DNA of 12,400 nt from Clostridia bacterium (lineage in GTDB: Bacteria > Bacillota_A > Clostridia > Oscillospirales > Acutalibacteraceae): positions 1 through 12,400 of the forward strand of contig JAFYUD010000056.1 in the NCBI GenBank assembly GCA_017549665.1, in the 5' to 3' direction. The translations under genes were made by a program, and so were the position numbers. Under the pieces are notes generated by a model. The model made no database searches. It was not told the DNA's origin and saw nothing but the letters and a program-made list of their open reading frames with translations. Below, piece after piece: positions 1 through 7,232 of this stretch. Position 1 is the stretch's first letter, and every line of letters begins with the position of its first letter.

Positions 1-549
1 GAATTTATTGATTCCGACAAGCAGATTACACTGTATAATCACAACCGTCTTCTCAGGGAATATGAGGGGTGTATAGGTGTAAAAACAGGCTTTACAAAGA
101 AAAGCGGAAGATGTCTTGTCAGTGCGGCAAAGCGTGGCGATGTGACACTTGTTGCAGTTACACTCAATGCCGGTGATGACTGGAATGACCACAGAAAAAT
201 GCTTGATTACGGCTTTTCGTGTGTTGATTCGGAAAAAATTGATGCTGAGATGTCGTCAGTTATGATTCCCGTAGTGGGGTCAGAGATTGTCAGTGTGCGT
301 GTCAGCAGTATTTCGGCAGACATTCCGTATATAAAAAATGAAGAAAACAGCTTTACTAAAGAGATTTTTCTTGAAAAATTTCTTTATGCCCCTGTAAATG
401 CAGGTGACATCGTGGGGTATGTAAGGTTTTATAATAACGGCAGATTCATTAAACAGATGAGTCTGACTGCTGCGGAAGCGGCTGATGCTTCCGTGAAAGA
501 AAAAATAAATTTATGGGACCGTATTATCGGTTTTTTTGACAGATGGTGA
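1..549 (+). CDS. D-alanyl-D-alanine carboxypeptidase (peptidase S11, DacF/PBP5-like), 3' part only
   Basis: The frame is open from base 1 and ends at TGA 547-549, giving the last 182 residues of a low-molecular-weight penicillin-binding protein. Such enzymes trim the terminal D-Ala from peptidoglycan stem peptides outside the cytoplasmic membrane. The family's third active-site motif, KTG, is visible within GVKTGFT at fragment residues 28-30 (bases 82-90), preceded by the usual NHNRLL segment. The SxxK and SxN motifs and the signal peptide would lie upstream of the window. The part after about residue 80 fits the beta-rich C-terminal PBP5_C domain. The last residues (NLWDRIIGFFDRW) form an amphipathic, aromatic tail like the membrane anchors of this family. 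An internal ATG at 142 is not the true start, because homology runs back to base 1. The next gene begins 4 bases after the stop, which suggests co-transcription. Family is clear; the precise paralogue (DacF, DacB or DacA) is not. Confidence 0.9.
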   Translation, partial: EFIDSDKQITLYNHNRLLREYEGCIGVKTGFTKKSGRCLVSAAKRGDVTLVAVTLNAGDDWNDHRKMLDYGFSCVDSEKIDAEMSSVMIPVVGSEIVSVRVSSISADIPYIKNEENSFTKEIFLEKFLYAPVNAGDIVGYVRFYNNGRFIKQMSLTAAEAADASVKEKINLWDRIIGFFDRW

Positions 550-553
550 AATA

Positions 554-1333
554 ATGGCGGATAATAAAATTCGTTTACAGAAGTTTCTTGCTGAAAACGG
601 CGTTGCATCACGACGCAAATCAGAAGAGCTTATAGCAAGAGGAAAGGTCAGGGTCAACGGTCATCCCGCAAGTCTCGGTGACAAGGTAGACCCTCAGAGA
701 GACCTTGTCACAGTTTCGGGTGAGAGAATCGTTCCTCCCGAAAGATCTCAGAAGCAGACAGTTTATATTATGCTCAACAAACCCCGTGGATACGTTACTA
801 CCATGAATGATGAAATGGGAAGAAAGTGCGTGGCTGAGCTTGTTGATGATATTGAAGAGCGTATTTACCCCGTAGGCAGACTTGACAGAGATTCCGAAGG
901 TCTTCTGCTGTTTACAAACGACGGTGAGTTTGCAAATATGATGACACATCCGTCAATGCATATTTCAAAGACATACCGTGTAACGGTAAAGCCTGCTGCA
1001 GATGAACAGCAGCTTGTTGCTCTTTCATCAGGTGTTGTAATTGACGGCAAGAAAACCATGCCTGCTTCAGTTCAGGTTATGAGTGAAACCTCGGACAGAA
1101 GTGTTATTCAGATTACTATTCATGAGGGCAGAAACAGACAAGTACGAAAAATGTGCGATGCCGTCGGTCTCGAAACAATCCGACTCAAGAGAATCTCTAT
1201 CGGATCACTCAAGCTCGGTACTCTTTCCGTAGGTACATACAGAGATCTCAGAAAGGAAGAGGTTGCCGCACTCAAGCGTTCAGCTCAGAAGGCAAAGTCA
1301 GCAAATGAGCAGAAGGGCGGCAGACGCCGCTGA
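554..1333 (+). CDS. rluB: rRNA pseudouridine synthase, RsuA/RluB family
   Basis: This 259-residue protein isomerises a specific uridine in ribosomal RNA to pseudouridine. An N-terminal S4 RNA-binding domain spans about residues 5-60 (RLQKFLAENGVASRR, then GKVRVNG). The catalytic domain follows, with the family signature GRLDRDSEGLLLFTNDGEF around residues 108-126; Asp111 is the expected nucleophile. The later EGRNRQVRKM segment is also typical of the RsuA/RluB/RluE/RluF group. The C-terminus is a basic tail ending GGRRR. I chose ATG 554. The longer TTG start at 536 would overlap the preceding gene and has no ribosome site, and residues before 554 do not resemble the family. The site before 554 is weak (GGTGA at 545-549, overlapping the upstream stop), so translation is probably coupled to the carboxypeptidase gene. 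By analogy with RluB the target would be 23S rRNA near E. coli position 2605, but RsuA-like 16S activity cannot be excluded from sequence alone. Confidence 0.93.
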   Translation: MADNKIRLQKFLAENGVASRRKSEELIARGKVRVNGHPASLGDKVDPQRDLVTVSGERIVPPERSQKQTVYIMLNKPRGYVTTMNDEMGRKCVAELVDDIEERIYPVGRLDRDSEGLLLFTNDGEFANMMTHPSMHISKTYRVTVKPAADEQQLVALSSGVVIDGKKTMPASVQVMSETSDRSVIQITIHEGRNRQVRKMCDAVGLETIRLKRISIGSLKLGTLSVGTYRDLRKEEVAALKRSAQKAKSANEQKGGRRR

Positions 1334-1345
1334 TATTGATATCAG
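1330..1345. repeat. Short perfect inverted repeat at the rluB stop
   Basis: CTGATAT (1330-1336) is followed by TG and its exact reverse complement ATATCAG (1339-1345). The repeat covers the rluB stop codon TGA at 1331-1333. The two-base spacer is too short for a full RNA hairpin, and no T-run follows, so it is not an intrinsic terminator. It could be a protein-binding operator or chance in AT-rich DNA. Confidence 0.35.
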
Positions 1346-1374
1346 AAATTTAATACACAAAAAGAGGTATAAAT

Positions 1375-2253
1375 ATGGTTAAGAGCATGACAGGTTACGG
1401 CAGAGCTCAGAAGGAATTTGAAGGTCTGACCGTTACTGTAGAGCTTAAAAGCGTAAACAGCCGTTATCTTGAATTTTCATCAAGAGTATATAAGAATTAT
1501 TCATTCCTTGAAGATAAGCTTAAATCATATGTGCGTCAGCTTATTTCAAGAGGTAAGGTAGAGTGCAGTGTACAGATTGATGCAACCGAGACTGACGATG
1601 TTATCGTGCAGGTCAATGAATCACTTGCTGCAGGCTATGTCAATGCTGTAAAGTCACTTGCTGAAAAGTACGGTCTTGAGGACGATTTCACTGTTTCAAG
1701 ACTTGCTTCACATAACGATATTTTCAGCATCAGAAAGGCTCCCGCAGACGAAGAAAAAATCTGGGAGGCTGTAAGACAGACTATTGACGAAGCAACAGAA
1801 AGCTTCGTTGCAATGAGAACTGTTGAAGGCAAAAAGCTCGCAGAGGATATCCTTTCAAGAGCTGACCTTATCATTTCTTATGTTGAAAAGGTTGAAAAGC
1901 GTTCACCCGAAACAATAAGTGAATATAACGAAAAGCTTCTTTCAAGAATGAGAGAGCTTCTGGGCGATGCCAACGTAGACGAGCAGAGACTTCTCACAGA
2001 AGCTGCTATTTTTGCAGACAAGATTGCTGTTGCAGAAGAAACTGTCAGACTTCGCAGCCATATTGACCAGCTCAGAGAAATGGTTGTTGCTGACGAGCCT
2101 ATCGGCAGAAAGATGGACTTCCTTGTTCAGGAAATCAACAGAGAAGCAAACACAATCGGTTCTAAGGCCAACGATATCGAAATCGCAAGAGTCGTTATCG
2201 AAATCAAGGCTGAGGTTGAAAAGATCAGAGAACAGGTTCAGAATATAGAATAA
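1375..2253 (+). CDS. yicC: YicC/YloC family endoribonuclease
   Basis: The 292-residue product matches the length of E. coli YicC and B. subtilis YloC (about 290). It opens with the family signature KSMTGYGR (residues 3-10), followed by the N-terminal YicC domain (SVNSRYLEF near residues 27-35). It closes with the conserved C-terminal DUF1732 region, including [13 protein letters not shown] and a helical end, [11 protein letters not shown]. Members are metal-dependent cytoplasmic endoribonucleases that oligomerise and take part in RNA decay; the role in this organism is inferred from the family. ATG 1375 has a good ribosome site (AGAGGT 1363-1368, spacer 6). It lies 41 bases after rluB, and remA starts 16 bases after its stop. 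The yicC-remA-gmk-rpoZ order is widely conserved in Firmicutes and supports the assignment. The name yloC is an equivalent choice. Confidence 0.95.
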   Translation: MVKSMTGYGRAQKEFEGLTVTVELKSVNSRYLEFSSRVYKNYSFLEDKLKSYVRQLISRGKVECSVQIDATETDDVIVQVNESLAAGYVNAVKSLAEKYGLEDDFTVSRLASHNDIFSIRKAPADEEKIWEAVRQTIDEATESFVAMRTVEGKKLAEDILSRADLIISYVEKVEKRSPETISEYNEKLLSRMRELLGDANVDEQRLLTEAAIFADKIAVAEETVRLRSHIDQLREMVVADEPIGRKMDFLVQEINREANTIGSKANDIEIARVVIEIKAEVEKIREQVQNIE

Positions 2254-2269
2254 AAGAAGGCGTATACAG

Positions 2270-2542
2270 ATGAAACTTGTCAATATCGGATTCGGTAACA
2301 TGATAAATGCGGCAAGAGTAATTGCAATTGTCAGTCCCGAATCAGCTCCGATAAAGAGAATGATAACCGATGCGAAAGAAAACGGAATGCTTATTGATGC
2401 CACTCACGGCAGAAAAACCAGAGCAGTTATTCTTTCTGACAGCGATCACGTTATTCTGTCCTACCTTCAGACTGAAAAGCTCGGTGAGAGATTCAATGAT
2501 ATCTCAACCGATGATAACGGGGAGGATGTTGTAAATGTTTGA
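2270..2542 (+). CDS. remA: Extracellular matrix regulator RemA (DUF370)
   Basis: This 90-residue protein matches the RemA/DUF370 family over its whole length (B. subtilis RemA is 89 residues). Conserved blocks include NIGFGNM at 5-11, [10 protein letters not shown] at 14-23, SAPIKRMI at 25-32, [11 protein letters not shown] at 43-53 and [10 protein letters not shown] at 55-64. In B. subtilis RemA is a ring-forming DNA-binding protein that activates biofilm matrix and osmoprotection genes by antagonising SinR at promoters. Arg residues in the AAR and GRK segments fall where DNA-contacting arginines are described there. The targets in this organism are unknown, since RemA occurs in many Clostridia without the B. 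subtilis matrix operons. ATG 2270 is preceded by AGAAGG (2255-2260). The 3' end overlaps gmk by 8 bases, so the two are likely translationally coupled. Confidence 0.95.
   Translation: MKLVNIGFGNMINAARVIAIVSPESAPIKRMITDAKENGMLIDATHGRKTRAVILSDSDHVILSYLQTEKLGERFNDISTDDNGEDVVNV
2519..2525 (+). promoter_or_regulatory. Strong ribosome binding site of gmk, inside remA
   Basis: GGGGAGG lies within the remA coding sequence, 9 bases before the gmk ATG at 2535. An in-frame TAA at 2532-2534 rules out any longer gmk start, so this site fixes the gmk start despite the 8-base overlap with remA. Confidence 0.75.
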
Positions 2543-3101
2543 TTTTGCATCAAAGCTTGTTGTTGTGTCCGGTCCCTCCGGCGCAGGTAAGGATACTGTC
2601 GTAAAAGGCGTTCTTGATAAGGATGACAGCATTTCTCTTGCTGTTTCCGCAACTACAAGAGCAGTAAGAGGAACTGAGCAGGACGGCGTTGATTACTATT
2701 TCCTGACAGAAGAGGAATTCCTTAAAAGAGTTGAAAATGACGAGTTTATTGAGCATGCTCAGTACGGCTCAAATCACTACGGCACTCTCAAGGAAGACGT
2801 ACAGAAGAGAATTGAGAACGGAAAAACCGTTGTGCTCGTAATCGAGGTGCAGGGTGCTGAAAGCATCAGAAAAATGTACCCTCAGTCACATTCAGTATTT
2901 ATCATGCCTCCCTCAGTTGAGGTGCTTGAAAATCGTCTGAGAAACAGAAAGACTGAAACAGAAGAGGCTATACAGAAGAGACTTGCAATTGCAAAGGGTG
3001 AAATCGCAAAGAGCGTTGATTACGATTTCGTTGTAATCAATGACGACCTTTCCGTTGCAGTTGATAATCTTCATAAAATAATTAAAGAAAACGTAAAATA
3101 A
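2535..3101 (+). CDS. gmk: Guanylate kinase
   Basis: Guanylate kinase transfers phosphate from ATP to GMP, giving GDP for nucleotide synthesis and keeping (p)ppGpp precursor pools in balance. The 188-residue product is slightly shorter than the common 200 or so. A P-loop GPSGAGKDT lies at residues 13-21, with Asp at the position after the Lys where other family members have Ser or Gly; the following Thr is kept. The GMP-binding region includes [17 protein letters not shown] (about 40-56) and YGSNHYGT (about 76-83). VIEVQGA follows near 100, and the lid region has [17 protein letters not shown]. The start at ATG 2535 is fixed by an in-frame TAA directly upstream. rpoZ begins 17 bases after the stop, the standard Firmicute arrangement. 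No defect is seen. Confidence 0.96.
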   Translation: MFDFASKLVVVSGPSGAGKDTVVKGVLDKDDSISLAVSATTRAVRGTEQDGVDYYFLTEEEFLKRVENDEFIEHAQYGSNHYGTLKEDVQKRIENGKTVVLVIEVQGAESIRKMYPQSHSVFIMPPSVEVLENRLRNRKTETEEAIQKRLAIAKGEIAKSVDYDFVVINDDLSVAVDNLHKIIKENVK

Positions 3102-3118
3102 CCGAAAGGATGATATAA

Positions 3119-3307
3119 ATGCTTAACGTAGATTTACAGAAGCTTATCAGTGAGGATGAGAGCCGTTACGCTCTTGTAGCTGCTACAGCAAAGAGAGCAA
3201 GAATGATTGTTGATAACACAGAGAAGCACACTCCTGTTGCAGACAAGCCTGTCAGCATTGCTGTAAAAGAGCTTGAGGACGGTGTCTGGTCAATCCGCAG
3301 GGATTAA
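3119..3307 (+). CDS. rpoZ: DNA-directed RNA polymerase omega subunit
   Basis: Omega is a small subunit that folds around the C-terminal part of beta-prime and aids core RNA polymerase assembly. This 62-residue protein is close to the short Firmicute form (67 in B. subtilis). The signature SRYALVAATAKRARMI occupies residues 15-30, and a helical ELEDGVWSI segment lies near the end. The ribosome site GAAAGGA (3104-3110) lies 8 bases before ATG 3119. It sits directly after gmk, as in most Firmicutes. Only 18 bases separate its stop from the preferred priA start, so coaBC, which often comes next, is absent here. Confidence 0.95.
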   Translation: MLNVDLQKLISEDESRYALVAATAKRARMIVDNTEKHTPVADKPVSIAVKELEDGVWSIRRD

Positions 3308-3313
3308 TTTTCC

Positions 3314-3319
3314 GAGGTG
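3314..3319 (+). promoter_or_regulatory. Ribosome binding site that decides the priA start
   Basis: GAGGTG is 6 bases before TTG 3326 and overlaps the alternative GTG at 3317. No comparable purine block stands at a normal distance before 3317, so TTG 3326 is the better-supported initiator. The two choices differ by only three residues. Confidence 0.55.
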
Positions 3320-3325
3320 TCGGCG

Positions 3326-5794
3326 TTGACAAACCCTGTTACAGCTTCAATAGCTGTTGAAAACACGGCGTACAGTTTTGATAAATTGTTTGATTACCTT
3401 ATACCCGAAGAGCTGATTGAAAAAATCAGTGTAGGGTGTAGGGTTTTAGTCAGTTTCGGAAACAGTAAAAAAAAGCGTCAGGGATTTGTATTTGCGCTGT
3501 CAGACACCATTCCGGAGGTTAAACTCAAGCCTGTTATCAGTGTGGAAGACGATTATCCTCTTCTGACTGATGAGATGATAAAGCTTGCTTCCTGGATATC
3601 AGAGCGCACATTCTGCACTCTTTTTGATGCGGCAAAGGCACTGATTCCTTCGGGACTTTGTCTTGAGGTGGTTGAAAATTACCGTGTGCCTTATGAATAT
3701 ATGCACTCGTTGCCCGACAATCTTTCTGATGAAGAGCTTCAGGTTATGAAGTTTCTTCAGAATAAGGATGATTATGTTTCTTCGGAAAAAATCAATAAGG
3801 CATTAGGCTTTGTCAGTGATAATAAAACTGCCGCAATTCTTTATTCAAAGGGTCTGCTTATCAGAAATGTCGACACAAACCGACGTGTGAATGATGCGGT
3901 TGTGAAAACGGTATATCTGAAAGAGGAATACCTTGAGGACGGAAATCTGCCCTTCAAGGCAACATCAAAGCAGACTGCTGTTATTGACCTTCTGCGTAAA
4001 ATCGGCAGCGGCACGACAAAGGAAGTTGCTTATTATACAGGTGTTTCGGCATCTGTTATTGAAAACCTTTATAAAAAAGGTGTTGTGGGTTATGATGACG
4101 TTGAAGTCTATCGTACACCCGAAAAAATGAGGGAAACTCCACGTGACAATTCTCCGATTGTACTTTCTCAGATGCAGAATGATGCATACCTGAAGCTTAA
4201 AAGCATGAGTGACGGAGAAAAAGCGGCGGCAGCACTTCTTTTCGGAGTAACAGGCAGCGGAAAAACCAAGGTTTATATGAAGCTGATTGATTCCCTTGCT
4301 GAAAATAATCAGGGCGTGATTGTGCTTGTGCCTGAGATTTCACTTACTCCGCAACTTATGAATATGTTTTATGCCCGTTACAGTGAAAAGGTTGCAGTCA
4401 TGCACAGCGGTCTGTCACTCGGTGAGCGTGTTGATGAATGGAAGCGCATCAGAAGAGGGCAGGCAAATATCGTAATCGGCACACGCAGTGCGGCATTTGC
4501 CCCTGTTGAAAATCTTGCTGCAATCATCATCGATGAGGAGCAGGAAAATACGTATAAATCTGAAATGACTCCCCGATACCACGCAAGAGACGTTGCGAAA
4601 TTCAGATGCGCATACAATAACGCTCTGCTTGTGCTGGCATCTGCCACGCCGTCTGTTGAAACTTATGCAAATGCTCTTGCAGGCAGATATGAATTGATTG
4701 AGCTTACCGAAAGATACTCAAAATCAGGTCTGCCGTCAGTTATTACCGTTGATGTTTCACAGAAAGAAAATATGAACGGATTTCAGACCATCAGCGCACC
4801 TTTAGCAGATGAAATCAGGTCCAATCTTGAAAACGGTCAGCAGACAATTCTGCTTATAAACAGACGGGGCTTCAATACGTTTGTTGCCTGCACGAAGTGT
4901 AAAAGCGTAATGATGTGTCCCAACTGCAGTATTTCAATGACTTATCACACGGCAAATGACCGTCTGATGTGTCATTATTGCGGTTATTCCGAGCCGGTAA
5001 AGACAGCATGTCCCGATTGCGGTGAGGAAACGGTCCGTTTCTCAGGCTTCGGCACTCAGAAGGTTGAGCAGGAGCTTAATATTCTTTTCCCCAATGCAAA
5101 TGTGCTGAGAATGGATGCAGATACAACCACTGCGAAGAATTCTCACGAAAAAAGCTTCAGGAAATTTGCAGACGGTGAATATGACATCATGGTAGGCACG
5201 CAGATGGTTGCAAAGGGGCTTGATTTTCCCGATGTAACACTTGTGGGCGTTATTTCCGTTGATCAGCAGCTTTATAATGATGATTACAAAAGCTCCGAAA
5301 GAACCTTTGACCTTCTGACTCAGGTTGTGGGCAGGTCGGGCAGAGGTGAAAAGTCGGGCAGAGCAGTAATTCAGACGCTGGCTCCCGAAAATGCCGTTAT
5401 CGAGCTTGCTTCTGAGCAGAATTACCGTGCCTTCTATGAAACGGAGATTCTCATCAGAAAAGCTATGATATATCCCCCTTACTGTGATATCTGTGCAGTT
5501 ACATTCACAGGTGCATCAGAGGTTGCCGTAAGAAACGGCTCAAGAGAATTTTTCCGTCTTTTCAGGGAAAAGCTCGACGGAAAATACAGTAATGAAAAAG
5601 TTGTTGTTCTCGGTCCTGTTGCACCTAAGGTTGCAAAAATCAGCAACAATTACCGTGAACGACTTATTATAAAATGTAAAAATTCCCCCTCATTCAGAAA
5701 GCTTGTTTCCGAATGTCTTAAGGATTTTGCAAATATTCGTTTATACAATAAAGTCACAGCTTTTGCGGATATCAATCCCGAAAGCATAATTTAA
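3326..5794 (+). CDS. priA: Primosomal replication-restart helicase PriA
   Basis: PriA recognises stalled or repaired replication forks, unwinds DNA 3' to 5' and loads the replicative helicase. Numbering from TTG 3326 (822 residues), an N-terminal DNA-binding domain includes the typical FDYLIP segment, followed by a winged-helix region. Walker A GVTGSGKT lies at 307-314. The Walker B/DEXH box reads DEEQ at 403-406, followed by YKSEMTPRYHARDVA. Eight zinc-binding cysteines (522, 525, 531, 534, 549, 552, 562, 565) have the same spacing as in E. coli PriA. Helicase motifs GTQMVAKGLDFPDVTLVG and QVVGRSGRG (666-674) follow. Length fits Gram-positive PriA (about 805 in B. subtilis). The start is GTG 3317 or, better, TTG 3326 with GAGGTG upstream. 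def follows after 14 bases. Oddity: Gln replaces the His of the usual DEEH, possibly a lineage variant. Confidence 0.96.
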   Translation: MTNPVTASIAVENTAYSFDKLFDYLIPEELIEKISVGCRVLVSFGNSKKKRQGFVFALSDTIPEVKLKPVISVEDDYPLLTDEMIKLASWISERTFCTLFDAAKALIPSGLCLEVVENYRVPYEYMHSLPDNLSDEELQVMKFLQNKDDYVSSEKINKALGFVSDNKTAAILYSKGLLIRNVDTNRRVNDAVVKTVYLKEEYLEDGNLPFKATSKQTAVIDLLRKIGSGTTKEVAYYTGVSASVIENLYKKGVVGYDDVEVYRTPEKMRETPRDNSPIVLSQMQNDAYLKLKSMSDGEKAAAALLFGVTGSGKTKVYMKLIDSLAENNQGVIVLVPEISLTPQLMNMFYARYSEKVAVMHSGLSLGERVDEWKRIRRGQANIVIGTRSAAFAPVENLAAIIIDEEQENTYKSEMTPRYHARDVAKFRCAYNNALLVLASATPSVETYANALAGRYELIELTERYSKSGLPSVITVDVSQKENMNGFQTISAPLADEIRSNLENGQQTILLINRRGFNTFVACTKCKSVMMCPNCSISMTYHTANDRLMCHYCGYSEPVKTACPDCGEETVRFSGFGTQKVEQELNILFPNANVLRMDADTTTAKNSHEKSFRKFADGEYDIMVGTQMVAKGLDFPDVTLVGVISVDQQLYNDDYKSSERTFDLLTQVVGRSGRGEKSGRAVIQTLAPENAVIELASEQNYRAFYETEILIRKAMIYPPYCDICAVTFTGASEVAVRNGSREFFRLFREKLDGKYSNEKVVVLGPVAPKVAKISNNYRERLIIKCKNSPSFRKLVSECLKDFANIRLYNKVTAFADINPESII

Positions 5795-5808
5795 AAGGAT
5801 GATGAAAA

Positions 5809-6282
5809 ATGGCACTGAGAAAAATCAGAACTGAAGAAGATGAAGTTTTAAAGAAGGTGAGCAGACCTATAGTCAATTTTGATGTGAAGCTGCAGATTCT
5901 TCTCAACGATATGAAGGATACTCTTGCAAAGGCTGACGGTGTAGGTCTTGCCGCAGTGCAGATAGGCATCCTAAGAAGAGTAGTTATAATTGATGTTGGT
6001 GACCATCACGGTTTCCTTGAGCTTATCAATCCTGAAATCATTGACCGTAAGGGTGAACAGCGTGAAATTGAAGGCTGTCTTTCACTTCCCGGAAAATCAG
6101 GTATCACACAGCGTCCTCAGTGGGTGAAATTCAGGGCTCAGGACAGAAACGGAAACTGGTACGAGGCAGAGGGTGAAGGACTTTTCGCAAGATGTGTATG
6201 CCATGAGCTTGACCATCTTGACGGTACTGTATTCACTCAGAAGCTTGCAGAGGGCGAAAGCGTTCATTATTCAAGAGATTGA
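5809..6282 (+). CDS. def: Peptide deformylase
   Basis: Def removes the formyl group from the N-terminal methionine of nascent proteins at the ribosome exit, using Fe2+ or another divalent metal. All three family motifs are intact in the 157-residue protein: GVGLAAVQIG at 44-53, EGCLSLPG at 88-95 and CHELDHLDG at 131-139. Metal ligands are Cys90, His132 and His136, and Glu133 is the catalytic base. ATG 5809 has AAAAGGA (5793-5799) 9 bases upstream, overlapping the priA stop. It is followed after 10 bases by fmt, whose product adds the same formyl group, a very widely conserved pairing. Nothing unusual is seen; it is a standard active-type deformylase. Confidence 0.97.
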   Translation: MALRKIRTEEDEVLKKVSRPIVNFDVKLQILLNDMKDTLAKADGVGLAAVQIGILRRVVIIDVGDHHGFLELINPEIIDRKGEQREIEGCLSLPGKSGITQRPQWVKFRAQDRNGNWYEAEGEGLFARCVCHELDHLDGTVFTQKLAEGESVHYSRD

Positions 6283-6286
6283 GGTG
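6281..6286 (+). promoter_or_regulatory. Ribosome binding site that decides the fmt start
   Basis: GAGGTG begins inside the def stop codon (6280-6282) and lies 6 bases before ATG 6293. It supports 6293 over an upstream in-frame start at 6173, which would run through def in another frame and add 40 residues unlike the family. Confidence 0.6.
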
Positions 6287-6292
6287 CCTGAA

Positions 6293-7213
6293 ATGAAAAT
6301 AATTTATATGGGTACACCTGATTTTGCCGTACCTTGTCTTGAAAGACTTGTGAAAGACGGGTTTGATGTGTGCTGTGTCGTTACTCAGCCTGACAAGCCT
6401 CAGGGCAGAAAACAGGTGCTCACTCCTCCCGATGTGAAGGTGAAGGCTCTTGAGTACGGACTTGAGGTCTATCAGCCTGCAACACTCAGGACAGATGAGG
6501 CTTATGAATATCTTAAGAAGTTTGAGCCTGATTATATAATAGTTGCGGCTTACGGTAAAATTCTTCCGAAGAATATTCTTGATCTTCCGAAATATGCATG
6601 TATCAATGTCCACGGCTCACTTCTTCCTGAATACAGAGGTGCAGCACCTATTCAGAGAAGTGTCCTTGCCGGTGACAAGGTAACAGGTGTCACAACAATG
6701 CTTATGGGTGAAGGACTTGATACAGGTGATATGCTTCTTAAAAAGGAGTATGAAATCGGTATCAATGAAACTTCAGGTGAGGTTTTCGATGCACTTGCAG
6801 AAATGTCACCTGATCTTCTTATTGAGACAATTGAAAAATTCACAAAGGGTGAAATCATCCCTGAAAAGCAGGATGAAGCACTTGCAACTCATGCTGCAAT
6901 GCTTTCAAAGGACGAGGCTGTAATTGACTGGTCTTTATCTGCAGAAAAGGTACATAACATTGTCCGTGGTATGGCACCGTGGCCCGTTGCGTATACTTAT
7001 GTGGGCGACAAAAAAATGAAAATATTTTCATCTTTCCTTACCGATGAAAAAACAACACTTTCTCCGGGCATGATAAAGGAAGACAAGAATAATATTCTTG
7101 TTGCCTGCGGTGACGGAATGCTGCTTGCTGTTACATCCGTGCAGATTGAAGGCTCAAAGCGAATGGATGCAAAGCAGTTTCTTGTCGGTCATAAGCTTCA
7201 GTCCTTCAACTGA
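6293..7213 (+). CDS. fmt: Methionyl-tRNA formyltransferase
   Basis: Fmt transfers a formyl group from 10-formyl-tetrahydrofolate to Met on initiator tRNA, allowing translation initiation. The 306-residue product starts with the conserved MKIIYMGTPDFAVP and has TQPDKPQGR near 31-39. The catalytic core INVHGSLLPEYRGAAPIQ (104-121) and GLDTGDM (141-147) hold the expected Asn105, His107 and Asp143, equivalent to E. coli Asn106, His108 and Asp144. The C-terminal OB-fold domain, starting near 205, binds tRNA; WSLSAEKVHNIVRGMAPWP marks the link region. The C-terminus is slightly short relative to E. coli (315). ATG 6293 is chosen because homology begins exactly there and GAGGTG lies 6 bases upstream. 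It forms a def-fmt pair. Confidence 0.97.
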   Translation: MKIIYMGTPDFAVPCLERLVKDGFDVCCVVTQPDKPQGRKQVLTPPDVKVKALEYGLEVYQPATLRTDEAYEYLKKFEPDYIIVAAYGKILPKNILDLPKYACINVHGSLLPEYRGAAPIQRSVLAGDKVTGVTTMLMGEGLDTGDMLLKKEYEIGINETSGEVFDALAEMSPDLLIETIEKFTKGEIIPEKQDEALATHAAMLSKDEAVIDWSLSAEKVHNIVRGMAPWPVAYTYVGDKKMKIFSSFLTDEKTTLSPGMIKEDKNNILVACGDGMLLAVTSVQIEGSKRMDAKQFLVGHKLQSFN

Positions 7214-7232
7214 TTGAAAAGAAGGTGTAGTT

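Noticed and set aside
1336..1374. Sigma-A promoter before yicC (TTGATA at 1336-1341)
   Set aside because: No acceptable -10 hexamer occurs 16-18 bases downstream; TAATAC at 1351 is too close and TATAAA at 1369 too far.
1942..2403. 153-codon open frame on the - strand across yicC and remA
   Set aside because: It is antisense to two well-conserved genes, has no recognisable family or ribosome site, and crosses a gene boundary; it is a by-product of the codon use of the real genes.
6173..6292. 40-residue N-terminal extension of fmt
   Set aside because: It lies within def in another frame, does not resemble Fmt, and the true start at 6293 has its own ribosome site and exact family N-terminus.
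6233..6613. 126-codon - strand open frame over the def-fmt junction
   Set aside because: It is antisense to conserved catalytic regions of both genes, with no ribosome site or known family.
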